Source: Anaerococcus sp. | GTDB lineage: Bacteria > Bacillota > Clostridia > Tissierellales > Peptoniphilaceae | NCBI RefSeq assembly: GCF_030825785.1 | Contig: NZ_JAPJPG010000034.1 | Location: 1 to 17,232, forward strand | DNA length: 17,232 nt | Direction of reading: 5' to 3' | Shown: positions 1-7,681 of the stretch, piece by piece | Layout: every line of letters begins with the position of its first letter | Position numbering within the stretch: position 1 is the first letter of the stretch | Notes under the pieces: generated by a model | Seen by the model: only the letters and a program-made list of their open reading frames with translations | What the model was told of the DNA's origin: nothing | The model's database searches: none | Position numbers and translations under genes: made by a program

Positions 1-159
1 GCAGTAATGCCTGCCGATTTGATAAATGATATGATTCCTTTTTTAGGAATTTTGGATGATGCAATCGTCCTTCCATTTCTAATTTATATAACAAGCAAAA
101 TGATCCCAGATTCAGTTATGGATAAGGAAAAAATTGAATATGTAGAAGAAAATAAATAA
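1..159 (+). CDS. DUF1232 (YkvA-like) membrane protein, C-terminal fragment
   Basis: This is the last 52 codons of a gene that begins before the window and ends at a TAA at 157-159. The visible part contains PADLINDMIPFLGILDDAIV, which matches the hallmark of DUF1232 proteins: a P-x-D-L-I-x-D-x-I-P-x-x-G-x-x-D-D core followed by a hydrophobic segment. These are small membrane proteins of unknown biochemical role. The tail after the hydrophobic stretch is short and charged (KEKIEYVEENK). The gene converges with the minus-strand tRNA and MATE genes, with about 135 nt between. The family call is fairly firm; the start, full length and function cannot be judged from here. Confidence 0.75.
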   Translation, partial: AVMPADLINDMIPFLGILDDAIVLPFLIYITSKMIPDSVMDKEKIEYVEENK

Positions 160-182
160 AAGACCCAAATCCTCTTATTTTT
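155..182. terminator. Weak convergent terminator candidate
   Basis: An AT-rich stem pairs AATAA next to the DUF1232 stop codon with CTCTTATT at 172-179, followed by T residues on the plus strand. On the minus strand the same bases form about nine pairs including G-U pairs and are followed by TATTTTC. It could end the DUF1232 transcript or the tRNA transcript. The stem is weak, so this is tentative. Confidence 0.3.
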
Positions 183-294
183 CATGATAACTAATTCAGT
201 TCTTGTTACGTTAATTTGATTTTTCTTGCTTCTCGAGAGGTTTGAACCTCTACAAAACAGTGATTTGAATCCTTTTGATTTCTCTTGATTCTTT

Positions 295-370
295 TGGTGG
301 AGCATAAGGGACTTGAACCCTTGGCCTCTTGACTGCCAGTCAAGCGCTCTCCCAACTGAGCTAATGCCCC
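295..370 (-). tRNA. tRNA-Ala (anticodon GGC)
   Basis: On the minus strand a complete 76-nt cloverleaf can be folded. The acceptor strand GGGGCAT pairs with ATGCTCC and contains the G3-U70 wobble that is the identity element for alanyl-tRNA synthetase. The D arm has AGTTGGGA, the anticodon stem is CTTGA/TCAAG with loop CTGGCAG (anticodon GGC), and the T arm has GGTTCAAGTCC. The 3' CCA is encoded (295-297 on the plus strand). It decodes GCC and GCU. A good promoter lies just upstream, so it appears to be transcribed alone. Confidence 0.96.
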
Positions 371-381
371 AAGATGTATAT

Positions 382-410
382 ATTCTAGCATATTTTAATA
401 TAAAAGACAA
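382..410 (-). promoter_or_regulatory. Sigma-A promoter of tRNA-Ala
   Basis: Read on the minus strand, TTGTCT (405-410) is followed by 17 nt and TAGAAT (382-387), with a TG one base before the -10. The predicted start lies about 5-8 nt before the mature tRNA 5' end. Confidence 0.65.
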
Positions 411-440
411 GGAGATTAGGTCATTACTAGATTAAAATAA

Positions 441-483
441 AGTTAAGAAAAAGGAGAGTGCTCCCATTAGGAAGGCTCTCCTT
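441..483 (-). terminator. Intrinsic terminator after the MATE gene
   Basis: On the minus strand AAAGGAGAG and CTCTCCTTT form the stem of a hairpin, with extra inner pairing of TTCC with GGGA around TAAT, followed by TTTTTCTT. It begins about 5 nt after the MATE stop codon. Confidence 0.8.
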
Positions 484-487
484 TGTG

Positions 488-1828
488 TTATATTTTCTTG
501 TTGACCCAGTTTCCTTGGTGGAATCTCTGTCTTAGGCAAATAAATCTTGATGCCTGATCTGATAGGATTCCTAGCCAGATTCCCATGATGCCGAGGCTTA
601 GGACATTTACCGCAATTAGGGTTACGGCACTTCTGATAAAGGTTACAGATAAGAGGGCTACAAAGAGGGTATATTTGACATCTCCTGCCGCTCTGAGGCA
701 GCCTCCGTAGATTGTTTGGGAGATTTGTAGGAGGACTATTACTGTTAAAAATCTAGTAATTATTACACCATATTCGATTATATCTGGATCTTTGAAGAAG
801 AGGCCAAAGATATTTCTTCCGAAGAATATCAGTATGATTGAGACTATTACCGATAGGGCAAAGCCGATCTCTTGGCAGACCTTGCCGTAGGTCTTGGCTC
901 CTTCTTTATCTTCTGCTCCTAGGGCGTTACCTGATAGGGCAATGGCTGCTACTTGCATTCCATTACCTAGGGAGAAGGTTAGGGATAGGAGGTTCATTCC
1001 AACGTTGTGGGCAGCAAATATTTCTGTTCCAAGGCTTGCTGCAGTAATGGCTGTCACGAGAAAGCCGATTCTTGCTGAGACATTTTCTACAAAGATATTT
1101 GATCCAAGGCTTGCAATGGATTTGGCGATTTTCTTACTGTATGCGAACTTCGCTTTCACAAACTGATTGAAGTTTAGGTAGGAAGATTTCCTAGTTAGGG
1201 AAATGATACACATTATGCTCGCTACAACTGTTCCTAGGACTGTCGCAATGGCTGCTCCTCTTATGCCTAGGGCAGGAAAGCCAAAGTTACCGTAGATTAG
1301 TAGGTAGTTAAATGTAATATTAACAAGTGAGCTTACTAGGTTTGATACGAAGGCAATTTGTGTATTGCCACAACCCCTGTGGCCAGCATTAATTACCATA
1401 GCGAGGGCATTAAAGATAATTCCTCCCATAATTATTTGAAAGTAAGCTATGGAAAGCTCGTGAGTTTCGGGATTTGACCCTGCAAACTTAAGGATTGGGG
1501 AGAGGAAGGGCATCATCACAAGGTCTACTAGGATTACAAAGGCTATTACTATATAGATAGCTGTAAGAAGAGTCTTGTTGGCCTCTTTCCTATCTCCTTC
1601 GCCCTGCCTTCTCGCAACCAAGGCCGATACGGCAGCATTTATGGAGAAAAATATGGTAAGGGCTATAAATTTGGGCTGGGTAGTAAGGCCTATGGCTGCG
1701 ACAGCACTAGGTCCCATACCAGATACCATGAAGGTATCGATTATATCTGCAATTGATATAAAGAAGAATTCCAAAAGGGCAGGCCAGGCAATTGATAGTG
1801 ATTTTTTCCAATAATCTTTTCTTTGCAC
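488..1828 (-). CDS. MATE family multidrug/Na+ antiporter
   Basis: The 446-residue product has the length and about twelve hydrophobic helices usual for MATE exporters, which expel cationic drugs or metabolites in exchange for Na+ or H+ across the cytoplasmic membrane. The N-terminus WPALLEFFFISIADIIDTFM and the following GPSAVAAIGLTTQP are typical of the first two MATE helices. Two homologous halves are visible, the second opening near residue 240 (SLGSNIFVENVSARIGFLVT). The chosen start is GTG at 1826-1828, because AAGGGGGAT lies 4 nt upstream and directly after the stop of the pyridoxal-kinase-like gene. The 9-nt gap implies one operon with that gene, ending at the terminator around 441-483. 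The substrate cannot be told from sequence; a link with vitamin B6 metabolism rests on position only. Confidence 0.9.
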   Translation of the reverse strand: MQRKDYWKKSLSIAWPALLEFFFISIADIIDTFMVSGMGPSAVAAIGLTTQPKFIALTIFFSINAAVSALVARRQGEGDRKEANKTLLTAIYIVIAFVILVDLVMMPFLSPILKFAGSNPETHELSIAYFQIIMGGIIFNALAMVINAGHRGCGNTQIAFVSNLVSSLVNITFNYLLIYGNFGFPALGIRGAAIATVLGTVVASIMCIISLTRKSSYLNFNQFVKAKFAYSKKIAKSIASLGSNIFVENVSARIGFLVTAITAASLGTEIFAAHNVGMNLLSLTFSLGNGMQVAAIALSGNALGAEDKEGAKTYGKVCQEIGFALSVIVSIILIFFGRNIFGLFFKDPDIIEYGVIITRFLTVIVLLQISQTIYGGCLRAAGDVKYTLFVALLSVTFIRSAVTLIAVNVLSLGIMGIWLGILSDQASRFICLRQRFHQGNWVNKKI

Positions 1829-1837
1829 AAATCCCCC

Positions 1838-2590
1838 TTAATCTATGAGGTTCAGATATCTTTCGATATTTATATTTTCATTTGTTGAATATTCGATAAC
1901 ATCTCTATAGACTTTGGATATAATATCGACTGTCTTTTGTGAGGCTCCCTCAATTGAGTAGCCGTCTAGGAAGTAGGCTATTAAGAGCCCATCGAAGAGG
2001 TCTCCCGTTCCTGTAAGTCTTTTGGGAAGTTTGTCGAAGTAAACCTTAAATTCACCCTCATCGTATCCTTTTACGAAATATTTCCCGTCTTCTTGGGCAG
2101 AAGTTATAAGATATTTCTTACCCTTTCTTACAAAATCCTCGTAGTCTATTTCAAGAAACTTAGCCTCTGTGGCATTTGGGCTTATGATATCTGAAATATC
2201 GATTAAGGACTTGTAGTTATCTAGCATTTTCTCATCAAGAGTTGGGTAAAGAGCCCCCTCATCTCCCATGATTGGATCAAAGAGGACAGTAGTATCGTAG
2301 TCTAAGTTTTTAACATAATCATAGATTATATCTCTTTGCTCAGTATTGTGGATATATCCGATAGAGATAAGGTCAAACTTAAATCCTATCTCCTCCCAAT
2401 TTCTTAGGGAGTCTTTTAAATATTCAGTTGTATCTAATATGGCGTTTTTCCCGTAGGAGAAGTTGTTTGCTATAAGGGCAGTTGGAAGGAAGAAAGTGTT
2501 GTGTCCCTTGTAGGAGAGGACAGTTTCCATCATCTTGCCGGCAATTTTTCCTAGGGAAACGAAATCATTTATTATTAATATATTTTTCAT
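1838..2590 (-). CDS. pdxY: Pyridoxal/pyridoxine kinase-like protein (PdxY/PdxK type, ribokinase superfamily)
   Basis: The 250-residue product fits ATP-dependent pyridoxal kinases of the ribokinase fold, which phosphorylate vitamin B6 vitamers in the cytoplasm. DPIMGDEG (residues 105-112) matches the family DPVMGD motif. SPNATEA (137-143) matches the TPN-x-x-EA segment. GTGDLFDG (194-201) is the anion-hole and catalytic-base motif with Asp197. The N-terminal NDFVSLGKIAGKMM and ANNFSYG match the substrate-side segments of PdxY loosely. It is somewhat shorter than the usual 270-290 residues. ATG at 2588-2590 has AGGTGAGGTGA upstream and a strong promoter at 2611-2638. It is the first gene of an operon with the MATE exporter. 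The family is secure; exact vitamer preference, or a related substrate such as hydroxymethylpyrimidine, is open. Confidence 0.82.
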   Translation of the reverse strand: MKNILIINDFVSLGKIAGKMMETVLSYKGHNTFFLPTALIANNFSYGKNAILDTTEYLKDSLRNWEEIGFKFDLISIGYIHNTEQRDIIYDYVKNLDYDTTVLFDPIMGDEGALYPTLDEKMLDNYKSLIDISDIISPNATEAKFLEIDYEDFVRKGKKYLITSAQEDGKYFVKGYDEGEFKVYFDKLPKRLTGTGDLFDGLLIAYFLDGYSIEGASQKTVDIISKVYRDVIEYSTNENINIERYLNLID

Positions 2591-2610
2591 CTCATTTCAC
2601 CTCACCTTAT

Positions 2611-2638
2611 ATCTTATGAATTTAAAGACTTATGTCAA
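2611..2638 (-). promoter_or_regulatory. Promoter of the pyridoxal kinase-MATE operon
   Basis: On the minus strand TTGACA (2633-2638, perfect consensus) is followed by 16 nt and TAAGAT (2611-2616). The predicted start is near 2604, giving a leader of about 14 nt to the ATG at 2590. It is divergent to the cardiolipin synthase promoter. Confidence 0.7.
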
Positions 2639-2647
2639 GCTATGATA

Positions 2648-2677
2648 TTGTAAGTGGGAGGGATAAAGTGGTATAAT
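2648..2677 (+). promoter_or_regulatory. Promoter of cardiolipin synthase
   Basis: TTGTAA (2648-2653), 18 nt, then a consensus TATAAT (2672-2677). Transcription would begin at or next to the ATG at 2684, which would make the message leaderless. A second possible -10, TATGAT, lies at 2641-2646. Confidence 0.5.
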
Positions 2678-2683
2678 AAGTCT

Positions 2684-4276
2684 ATGTATAAATTCAATAA
2701 AAATATCATTAGGAAAATCAACGAAAATAAATATGTCAAGCAAACCAGGAAGGGTTTGGGCAGTTTGATATTTTCACGTGCTGGGCTCTTTGCCTTTTTG
2801 GTAATTGTCCAACTTATTTTGATGATTTATATCTATTATAATTCTAAGATAGATTTTACTTACATAATGGGAGGAGACACCCTATCTAAAGTTATAATGA
2901 TGCTAATAATCCTCAATATGAAAAAGGTATCAAATGCCAACAAGCTATCTTGGTTTATGCTAATTGCGATCGTTCCGACCTTTGGCATAATTGCCTTTCT
3001 TGTAAGCCACTATTCAATTGGTTATAAGAGAGAGCAGAGGAAGGTTGTAAGTCTCGATAAAGATTCTAGAAAATATATCCAAAAGGATAAGGATCTTTAC
3101 GAAAAAATCGAGGATAGGGAAAGGAGATTTTATCCAATAGCCAAATACTTGGACGATGTAGGGGGCTTTCCAACATATAAAAACACATCTTCGACTTACT
3201 TTAAGGTAGGCGATGATATGTTCGAGGCCATGCTAAGCGATGTGAAAAGTGCGGAAGAGTTTATCTTTATGGAGTTTTTCATAATTGATTATGGCTATAT
3301 GTGGGGAACAATCCTAGAAGAGCTTGTCAAAAAAGCTAATGAGGGAGTTAAGGTAAGACTTCTTATTGATGGATCCAATCTCATAACTAGAGTAAGATCT
3401 GACTTTCCTAAAGAGATGGAAAGCTTGGGGATAGAATGTAGGGTCTTTTCTAAGATGTATCCTATAGTATCCACCTATCAGAACAACAGAGATCATAGGA
3501 AGGTCATGGTAGTAGATGGAAAAATCGCCTACACAGGAGGGATTAACCTATCTGACGAATACATAAATGTATATGAAAGATTCGGTCATTGGAAGGATTG
3601 TGGTGTTAGAATTAAGGGCAGTGCTGTCAAAAGCTTTACTATAATGTTTCTTAATATGTGGTTTTCTCTTGAAAACAAAGCAGAAGACTATACTCCATTT
3701 CTTAAGGAATATCCTGACACAGAAGCTACCGGATTCTACATTCCTTTTGCCGACAATCCCCTTGATAATGAGACCATATCCAAAAACGTCCTCCTTGACA
3801 CCATAAATAAGGCCAAAAAGTACGTCTATCTCATGAGTCCTTATTTAATAGTAGACGAAGAGATTAGAAATGCAATCAAGCTTGCCTCAAAGTCGGGTCT
3901 TGATGTAAGAATCTGCCTGCCACACATACCTGACAAGAAGATAGCCTTCGCCCTTGCCAAGGACCATTACAAGGAATTTATAGAAGCAGGCGTGAGGATT
4001 TTTGAATATACTCCAGGATTCGTCCACTCCAAGACCTGGCTTGCTGACGGAAAGGTCGGTTTTGTAGGAACAGTCAACCTAGACTACAGGGCTCTTTTTC
4101 AAAACTTCGAGTGCGGCCTTTATATGTATAAGTCAAATAGCTTGGTAGAAATCAAAAACGACTTCGATATATTCTTTGAAATAGGTCAAGAAGTAAATAT
4201 GGAAGATGTTGAAAATATAAATCTAGCCTATAAAATATTCTCAAAAATAGCCAAGCCTTTTGCTGTTTTGATGTAG
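2684..4276 (+). CDS. cls: Cardiolipin synthase (phospholipase D family)
   Basis: The product (530 residues from this start) is a membrane-bound bacterial cardiolipin synthase that condenses two phosphatidylglycerols into cardiolipin and glycerol. Two hydrophobic helices lie near residues 35-55 and 85-110. Two phospholipase D HKD motifs follow: HRKVMVVD with His271 and HSKTWLAD with His448, each followed by the GG/GT-x-N segment (GGINLSDEY, GTVNLDYRA). Length and layout are normal for the family. An in-frame GTG at 2654 would add ten residues (GGIKWYNKS) but has no ribosome site and sits inside the promoter, so ATG at 2684 is preferred. The -10 box ends only 6 nt before this ATG. The gene is probably monocistronic; the next gene is 480 nt away behind a terminator. 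Confidence 0.93.
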   Translation: MYKFNKNIIRKINENKYVKQTRKGLGSLIFSRAGLFAFLVIVQLILMIYIYYNSKIDFTYIMGGDTLSKVIMMLIILNMKKVSNANKLSWFMLIAIVPTFGIIAFLVSHYSIGYKREQRKVVSLDKDSRKYIQKDKDLYEKIEDRERRFYPIAKYLDDVGGFPTYKNTSSTYFKVGDDMFEAMLSDVKSAEEFIFMEFFIIDYGYMWGTILEELVKKANEGVKVRLLIDGSNLITRVRSDFPKEMESLGIECRVFSKMYPIVSTYQNNRDHRKVMVVDGKIAYTGGINLSDEYINVYERFGHWKDCGVRIKGSAVKSFTIMFLNMWFSLENKAEDYTPFLKEYPDTEATGFYIPFADNPLDNETISKNVLLDTINKAKKYVYLMSPYLIVDEEIRNAIKLASKSGLDVRICLPHIPDKKIAFALAKDHYKEFIEAGVRIFEYTPGFVHSKTWLADGKVGFVGTVNLDYRALFQNFECGLYMYKSNSLVEIKNDFDIFFEIGQEVNMEDVENINLAYKIFSKIAKPFAVLM

Positions 4277-4289
4277 GGGATTTAAGTCT

Positions 4290-4600
4290 TAGTAAACGAG
4301 GGCATGGATAGATCTCAATAGATTTCTCCGCTCACTCCGTACTCTGACTCGTTACTTAGTAAATTTTCCGTGCTTTCGCACTAGCCAGAGGGGTAAATAG
4401 CCATTAGCTGGCTATTTACCTGGTCGAATAAGGGGGATGGAAAGCAAATTTTCCTCTATAGTTAGTTATAGCTAGGGTTCACAGCCACCCTTATGTCGAG
4501 CGAAGTCGAGACATCTCAAAATTAACTAAGCTTTACAATAAGAGAATAGATTTCTCCGTGTTAGTCGAAATAAGGGAGAGATGAGAAATTTATCCATTTA
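4290..4600. repeat. Degenerate palindromic intergenic repeats
   Basis: The spacer after cls carries no gene but much symmetry. AATAGATTTCTCCG occurs directly repeated at 4317-4330 and 4545-4558. A perfect 12-bp inverted repeat, GGTAAATAGCCA/TGGCTATTTACC, spans 4392-4420 with a 5-nt loop. GTGC-TTTC-GCAC forms a small hairpin near 4370. A TCGAGCGAAGTCGA-type dyad sits inside 4493-4514. This style resembles the short REP/BIME-like elements scattered between genes of many Firmicutes. Identity as a named family is not claimed. Confidence 0.45.
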
Positions 4601-4637
4601 GTTAAAATAGGGGTATTTCAATTTTCTCCACAGCAAT

Positions 4638-4661
4638 AAACTTCCTTCGGGAAGTTTTTTT
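4638..4661 (+). terminator. Intrinsic terminator before the gntR-ABC operon
   Basis: AAACTTCC (4638-4645), a TTCG tetraloop and GGAAGTTT (4650-4657) form a perfect 8-bp stem that runs into a T tract ending at 4661. It stops read-through from cls and the repeat region ahead of the next promoter. Confidence 0.85.
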
Positions 4662-4681
4662 GTCTATATTTTTATTTCCTC

Positions 4682-4709
4682 TTGCAAAAATTTTAGTCCC
4701 TGATATAAT
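4682..4709 (+). promoter_or_regulatory. Extended -10 promoter of the gntR-ABC operon
   Basis: TTGCAA (4682-4687), 16 nt, then TATAAT (4704-4709) preceded by TG at 4701-4702, an extended -10. The start is expected near 4716. Confidence 0.75.
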
Positions 4710-4719
4710 ATTATTAACA

Positions 4720-4746
4720 GTGTATGGTATATGGCATAACACCATA
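4720..4746 (+). promoter_or_regulatory. Candidate operator of the YtrA-type GntR repressor
   Basis: Just downstream of the predicted transcription start lies an interrupted dyad. TATGGT (4723-4728) and ACCATA (4741-4746) are perfect inverted copies 12 nt apart, and GTGT (4720) mirrors ACAC (4739-4742). Its place between promoter and gene start suits autorepression by the first gene, but binding is inferred. Confidence 0.45.
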
Positions 4747-4757
4747 AGGGAGGTTTT

Positions 4758-5141
4758 ATGTTTAATCTAAATTTTAATTCGGAAGTCCCTTTGTATATGC
4801 AAATCGTGGATGAGACCAAGCTCTATCTTGCGAAAGGATTACTTAAGGATGGGGATAAGTTCCCTTCTGTAAGAGACCTATCGAAGAGTTTATCCATCAA
4901 TCAGACGACTGTCTCCAAGGCCTTTAAGGAACTTGATCGACTAGGCCTAATAGAGACAAAGCCAGGCATAGGGACTTTTATCCGAATTGATCAAGAAAAG
5001 ATTGAAAGCAACAAAGATGAATTTACGGTAAATCTCAAGGAAGATTTTACCAAGGCTATATTTTTAGGCTTTGGTAGGGAAGATATATTAGAAATCTTCG
5101 ATCAGACAGAAAGGAGTTTGTATGAGGATAAGGGCAGATAA
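4758..5141 (+). CDS. GntR family transcriptional regulator, YtrA subfamily
   Basis: A 127-residue regulator. The N-terminal winged helix (about residues 10-76) has the GntR pattern PLYMQIVDETKLYLAKGLL, then PSVRDLSKSLSINQTTVSKA, then LIETKPGIGTFI as the wing. Only about 50 residues follow, too few for a FadR, HutC or MocR effector domain. This size marks the YtrA subgroup, which normally represses ABC exporter operons in which it is the first gene. ATG at 4758 has GGGAGG 4 nt upstream. The gene overlaps the ABC ATPase start by 20 nt, so the two are translationally coupled. A dyad in the leader is the likely binding site. Confidence 0.9.
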   Translation: MFNLNFNSEVPLYMQIVDETKLYLAKGLLKDGDKFPSVRDLSKSLSINQTTVSKAFKELDRLGLIETKPGIGTFIRIDQEKIESNKDEFTVNLKEDFTKAIFLGFGREDILEIFDQTERSLYEDKGR

Positions 5142-5991
5142 AATTAGTAAGGCCTTTGATGAAAAAAAAGTCCTAGATAATATTTCCTTTGACTTAGAAG
5201 AAGGAATGATTACAGGGCTTGTAGGCCGCAATGGATCTGGTAAGACCACTCTTCTTAAGTGCTTGTGTGGGATTTACGATATGGACGAAGGAAGCTTTAA
5301 TCTGGACGATAAGGATATTAGGGAAAATCCATCTCTTATCAAAAATATTGCCTTCTTACCAGATAGCTTTGACTATTTTAATTACTATAAGGTAAAGCAT
5401 ATTCCCGAGTTTTTCAGAGTAATCTATGAAGATTTCGACGAGACTTTCTTCCTTGAGGAAATCAAGAAACAAAAGATTGACCCAGACAAAAACGTGAGGA
5501 ATTTCTCCAAGGGACAGAAGAATATCCTAGGTCTTATAACAATTCTTGCAAGTCGTGCGAAAATTCTTCTAATCGATGAGATACTAGATGGGATGGATGT
5601 CCTAAACAAAAAGGAAATTTTATCATATTTGATAGATGCCAAGGATTCTGGCAGGGCAGTCTTTGCCTCAAGTCACGAGCTTGACCAGCTTTCTGGAATT
5701 TCTGATTATATTTACTATCTAACAAAAGATGGCAAGCTTATAGACACTTCTGATGAAAGAATCAATCAGCTAAGGAAAATCCAACTAGTGTTTAAGGATC
5801 AGGTGCCTGATAATTTGGATAGGAGGATGATTCTCGTAAATAAAATCGGAAGAGTTGCGACAATTCTTGTAAATCAAAGCGAAAAAGAAGTAGAAGAGAT
5901 CTTAAATAGAAAGGACATCGTCCAATACGATATCCTTACGCCAAAGATTGAAGATTATTTCTACCTAGAAAGGGGCCGAGAAGATGCGTAA
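5122..5991 (+). CDS. ABC transporter ATP-binding protein (YtrB-like)
   Basis: A 289-residue ATPase subunit that would drive the adjacent permease at the membrane. Walker A is GRNGSGKT (residues 35-42), the signature is FSKGQ (128-132) instead of LSGGQ, Walker B is ILLIDE (148-153) with catalytic Glu153, and the switch histidine is His185 in SSHELDQL. The Q-loop position reads FLPDS with no glutamine, and the usual Pro after the Walker B Glu is Ile. Such deviations occur in YtrB-like exporters. About 90 C-terminal residues lie beyond the nucleotide-binding core. ATG at 5122 is favoured by AAAGGAG about 6 nt upstream, inside the end of the regulator gene. It overlaps the permease by 8 nt. The transported substrate is unknown; antibiotic or peptide export or stress sensing is plausible for this arrangement. 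Confidence 0.9.
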   Translation: MRIRADKISKAFDEKKVLDNISFDLEEGMITGLVGRNGSGKTTLLKCLCGIYDMDEGSFNLDDKDIRENPSLIKNIAFLPDSFDYFNYYKVKHIPEFFRVIYEDFDETFFLEEIKKQKIDPDKNVRNFSKGQKNILGLITILASRAKILLIDEILDGMDVLNKKEILSYLIDAKDSGRAVFASSHELDQLSGISDYIYYLTKDGKLIDTSDERINQLRKIQLVFKDQVPDNLDRRMILVNKIGRVATILVNQSEKEVEEILNRKDIVQYDILTPKIEDYFYLERGREDA

Positions 5992-7225
5992 TTTTAAGAA
6001 TTTAATTAAATTTACCTGGAAGAGATTCTCCATTTGGATTATCTTGGTGACAGTATTCTGTACCATGGCCGTTGGTATGTCTAATCAAAATGCCATTAGA
6101 AATGACTATGATAATTTTACTAATAATGTTATAAGCATGAGAGAAGATTTATATGGCAAGGGGCAGAATAAAGATATAAAAATCAATGAAGAAAGCTTAG
6201 ATCAGATCGCAATTGAGCTTTTAAAGTATAAGGAAAAGTATAAGCTCCTAGACTTTGATCAAGTATATAGCCTAGATGTTTCTGGCGAGGCTCAGGATGA
6301 TTACTTTGAAAGGCTCAGTCAAAATGGAGGATATGATGCCCATTATATTTACAACAGCATCAAGACCGATCTTCAACAATTTGATAAAGGGAAATTTGAT
6401 GGATCTAGCTACTATCAGGCCTTGATCTTTCCTATAGTTATTTTTATGGGGCTTTTCGGATTGAGTCTTACAAGTCTTGAGCAATCTTCTGCGATTTATG
6501 ATTTTACAAGACTTATGCCTTGGAAGAAGAAAGATGAATTACTTATGAAGATAGGGATAGTATTTCTCTTTGGTATGGTAATATTTGCTATAAATTCTAT
6601 CGTTCTTGCCTTTATCTTGAAGGTTTCAGACTTTGGACAAATCCTAAGTTTTTCTCTTATCGGAAGGCAGATTTGTAGAAATATCCTGATTTTCTTTGGA
6701 ACGAGTATTATTTCTACTTCCTTAGGTTTTATAGCAGGCAATTTCCTAGGTCATATCGGCCTTTTCATAATGGCCCTTGCAGGTTTTGAGCTTTATAGGG
6801 AGAATATTAATATGACCTTGCAAGTTTTCTCTACAGCTTACGCAGATAAGTTTTACAGTGCTATGGCAAGCTTTGAAGAAAGATTAAATCCTTTTACAAA
6901 AACGCTGATGTCTATTGTCCATATGAAGGTAGATAATATTATAACCATCCTTGCCTTTTTGCTAGTGGCAGCTGTGATATTTTTCCTAGCTCTTTATCTA
7001 AGCAAGAATCAAACTAGTGAAAGAAGCGGCTATATGATAGTAAACAAGAAGCTTAGTGTATTTTGTAAGCTCGTTGCGACCCTTACCCTAGCCAATCTCA
7101 TGACTTCACTTGTTTCTAGTATATTTGTAGATACTACTTTCCTCTTGATGATTATATTTATCCTTGCCTTGTTGCTAAGTTACAAATTCTTTGATATGCT
7201 ATTTGAGATAAGACTTAAATTTTAA
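5984..7225 (+). CDS. ABC transporter permease (ABC-2-like)
   Basis: A 413-residue membrane protein. One helix lies near residues 15-33 (IWIILVTVFCTMAVGM). A polar, charged extracytoplasmic stretch of about 110 residues follows, then helices around 145-165, 188-212, 228-265, 315-335 and a C-terminal pair from about 350 to 405. This layout, with a large loop between the first two helices, is that of ABC-2 type exporters in YtrA-regulated operons. No signature residue identifies a substrate. It overlaps the ATPase gene by 8 nt and ends 9 nt before the deaminase gene, so it lies inside one transcription unit. Confidence 0.82.
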   Translation: MRNFKNLIKFTWKRFSIWIILVTVFCTMAVGMSNQNAIRNDYDNFTNNVISMREDLYGKGQNKDIKINEESLDQIAIELLKYKEKYKLLDFDQVYSLDVSGEAQDDYFERLSQNGGYDAHYIYNSIKTDLQQFDKGKFDGSSYYQALIFPIVIFMGLFGLSLTSLEQSSAIYDFTRLMPWKKKDELLMKIGIVFLFGMVIFAINSIVLAFILKVSDFGQILSFSLIGRQICRNILIFFGTSIISTSLGFIAGNFLGHIGLFIMALAGFELYRENINMTLQVFSTAYADKFYSAMASFEERLNPFTKTLMSIVHMKVDNIITILAFLLVAAVIFFLALYLSKNQTSERSGYMIVNKKLSVFCKLVATLTLANLMTSLVSSIFVDTTFLLMIIFILALLLSYKFFDMLFEIRLKF

Positions 7226-7234
7226 GGAGAGAAT

Positions 7235-7681
7235 ATGGCAAAAGATAGACTTAGTTGGGAAGAATATTTTATGAAACTTGCAAAGACTGTCGCAAGACGT
7301 GGAACTTGCGATAGAGCCTATGTGGGTTGCGTTTTGGTAAATGAAGAAAACAGGATAGTATCTACTGGCTACAACGGATCGATTAAGGGAAATCCCCACT
7401 GCGATGAGGTGGGTCATACCATGAGAGATGGGCATTGTATAGCCACAATCCATGCTGAGATGAATGCTATACTATATTGCGCCAAGGAAGGTATAGCTAC
7501 CAAAAACACCATATGCTATGTAACTCATTTTCCTTGTCTTAACTGTACAAAGTCCCTTATCCAAGCTGGAATCAAAAAGATTTATTACGAAACAGCTTAT
7601 AGGATGGACGATTACGCAGTTGAGCTTCTCGAGAGAAATAATATTAGCTTTGAAAAAATAGAGATAAGTGAAGACAAATGA
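7235..7681 (+). CDS. dCMP deaminase (ComEB-type)
   Basis: A 148-residue zinc deaminase of the cytidine/deoxycytidylate family. HAEMNA (His73, catalytic Glu75) and PCLNC (Cys101, Cys104) supply the zinc and proton-shuttle residues. GYNGSIKGNPHCDEVGH and the HCIATIHAE stretch are typical of dCMP deaminases, which convert dCMP to dUMP for thymidylate synthesis in the cytoplasm. Length is normal. AAGGAGAG just after the permease stop sets the ATG at 7235. Its stop TGA overlaps the ATG of the HAD gene (ATGA), so the two are coupled. Its presence in an ABC exporter operon looks like gene packing rather than shared function. Confidence 0.92.
   Translation: MAKDRLSWEEYFMKLAKTVARRGTCDRAYVGCVLVNEENRIVSTGYNGSIKGNPHCDEVGHTMRDGHCIATIHAEMNAILYCAKEGIATKNTICYVTHFPCLNCTKSLIQAGIKKIYYETAYRMDDYAVELLERNNISFEKIEISEDK

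Noticed and set aside
228..262. T-arm-like sequence (GAGGTTCAAACCTC on the minus strand) suggesting a second tRNA after tRNA-Ala
   Set aside because: The loop is one base short for a T arm and no acceptor, D or anticodon arm can be folded around it.
84..410. Minus-strand open frame of 108 codons over the tRNA region
   Set aside because: It runs straight through the tRNA-Ala gene, starts without a ribosome site and has no protein-like conservation.
894..1166. Plus-strand frames opposite the MATE gene
   Set aside because: They are antisense shadows of a strong membrane-protein gene and have no start signals.
2654..2683. GTG start adding ten residues to cardiolipin synthase
   Set aside because: No ribosome site precedes it, and the added codons coincide with the -35/-10 promoter spacer.
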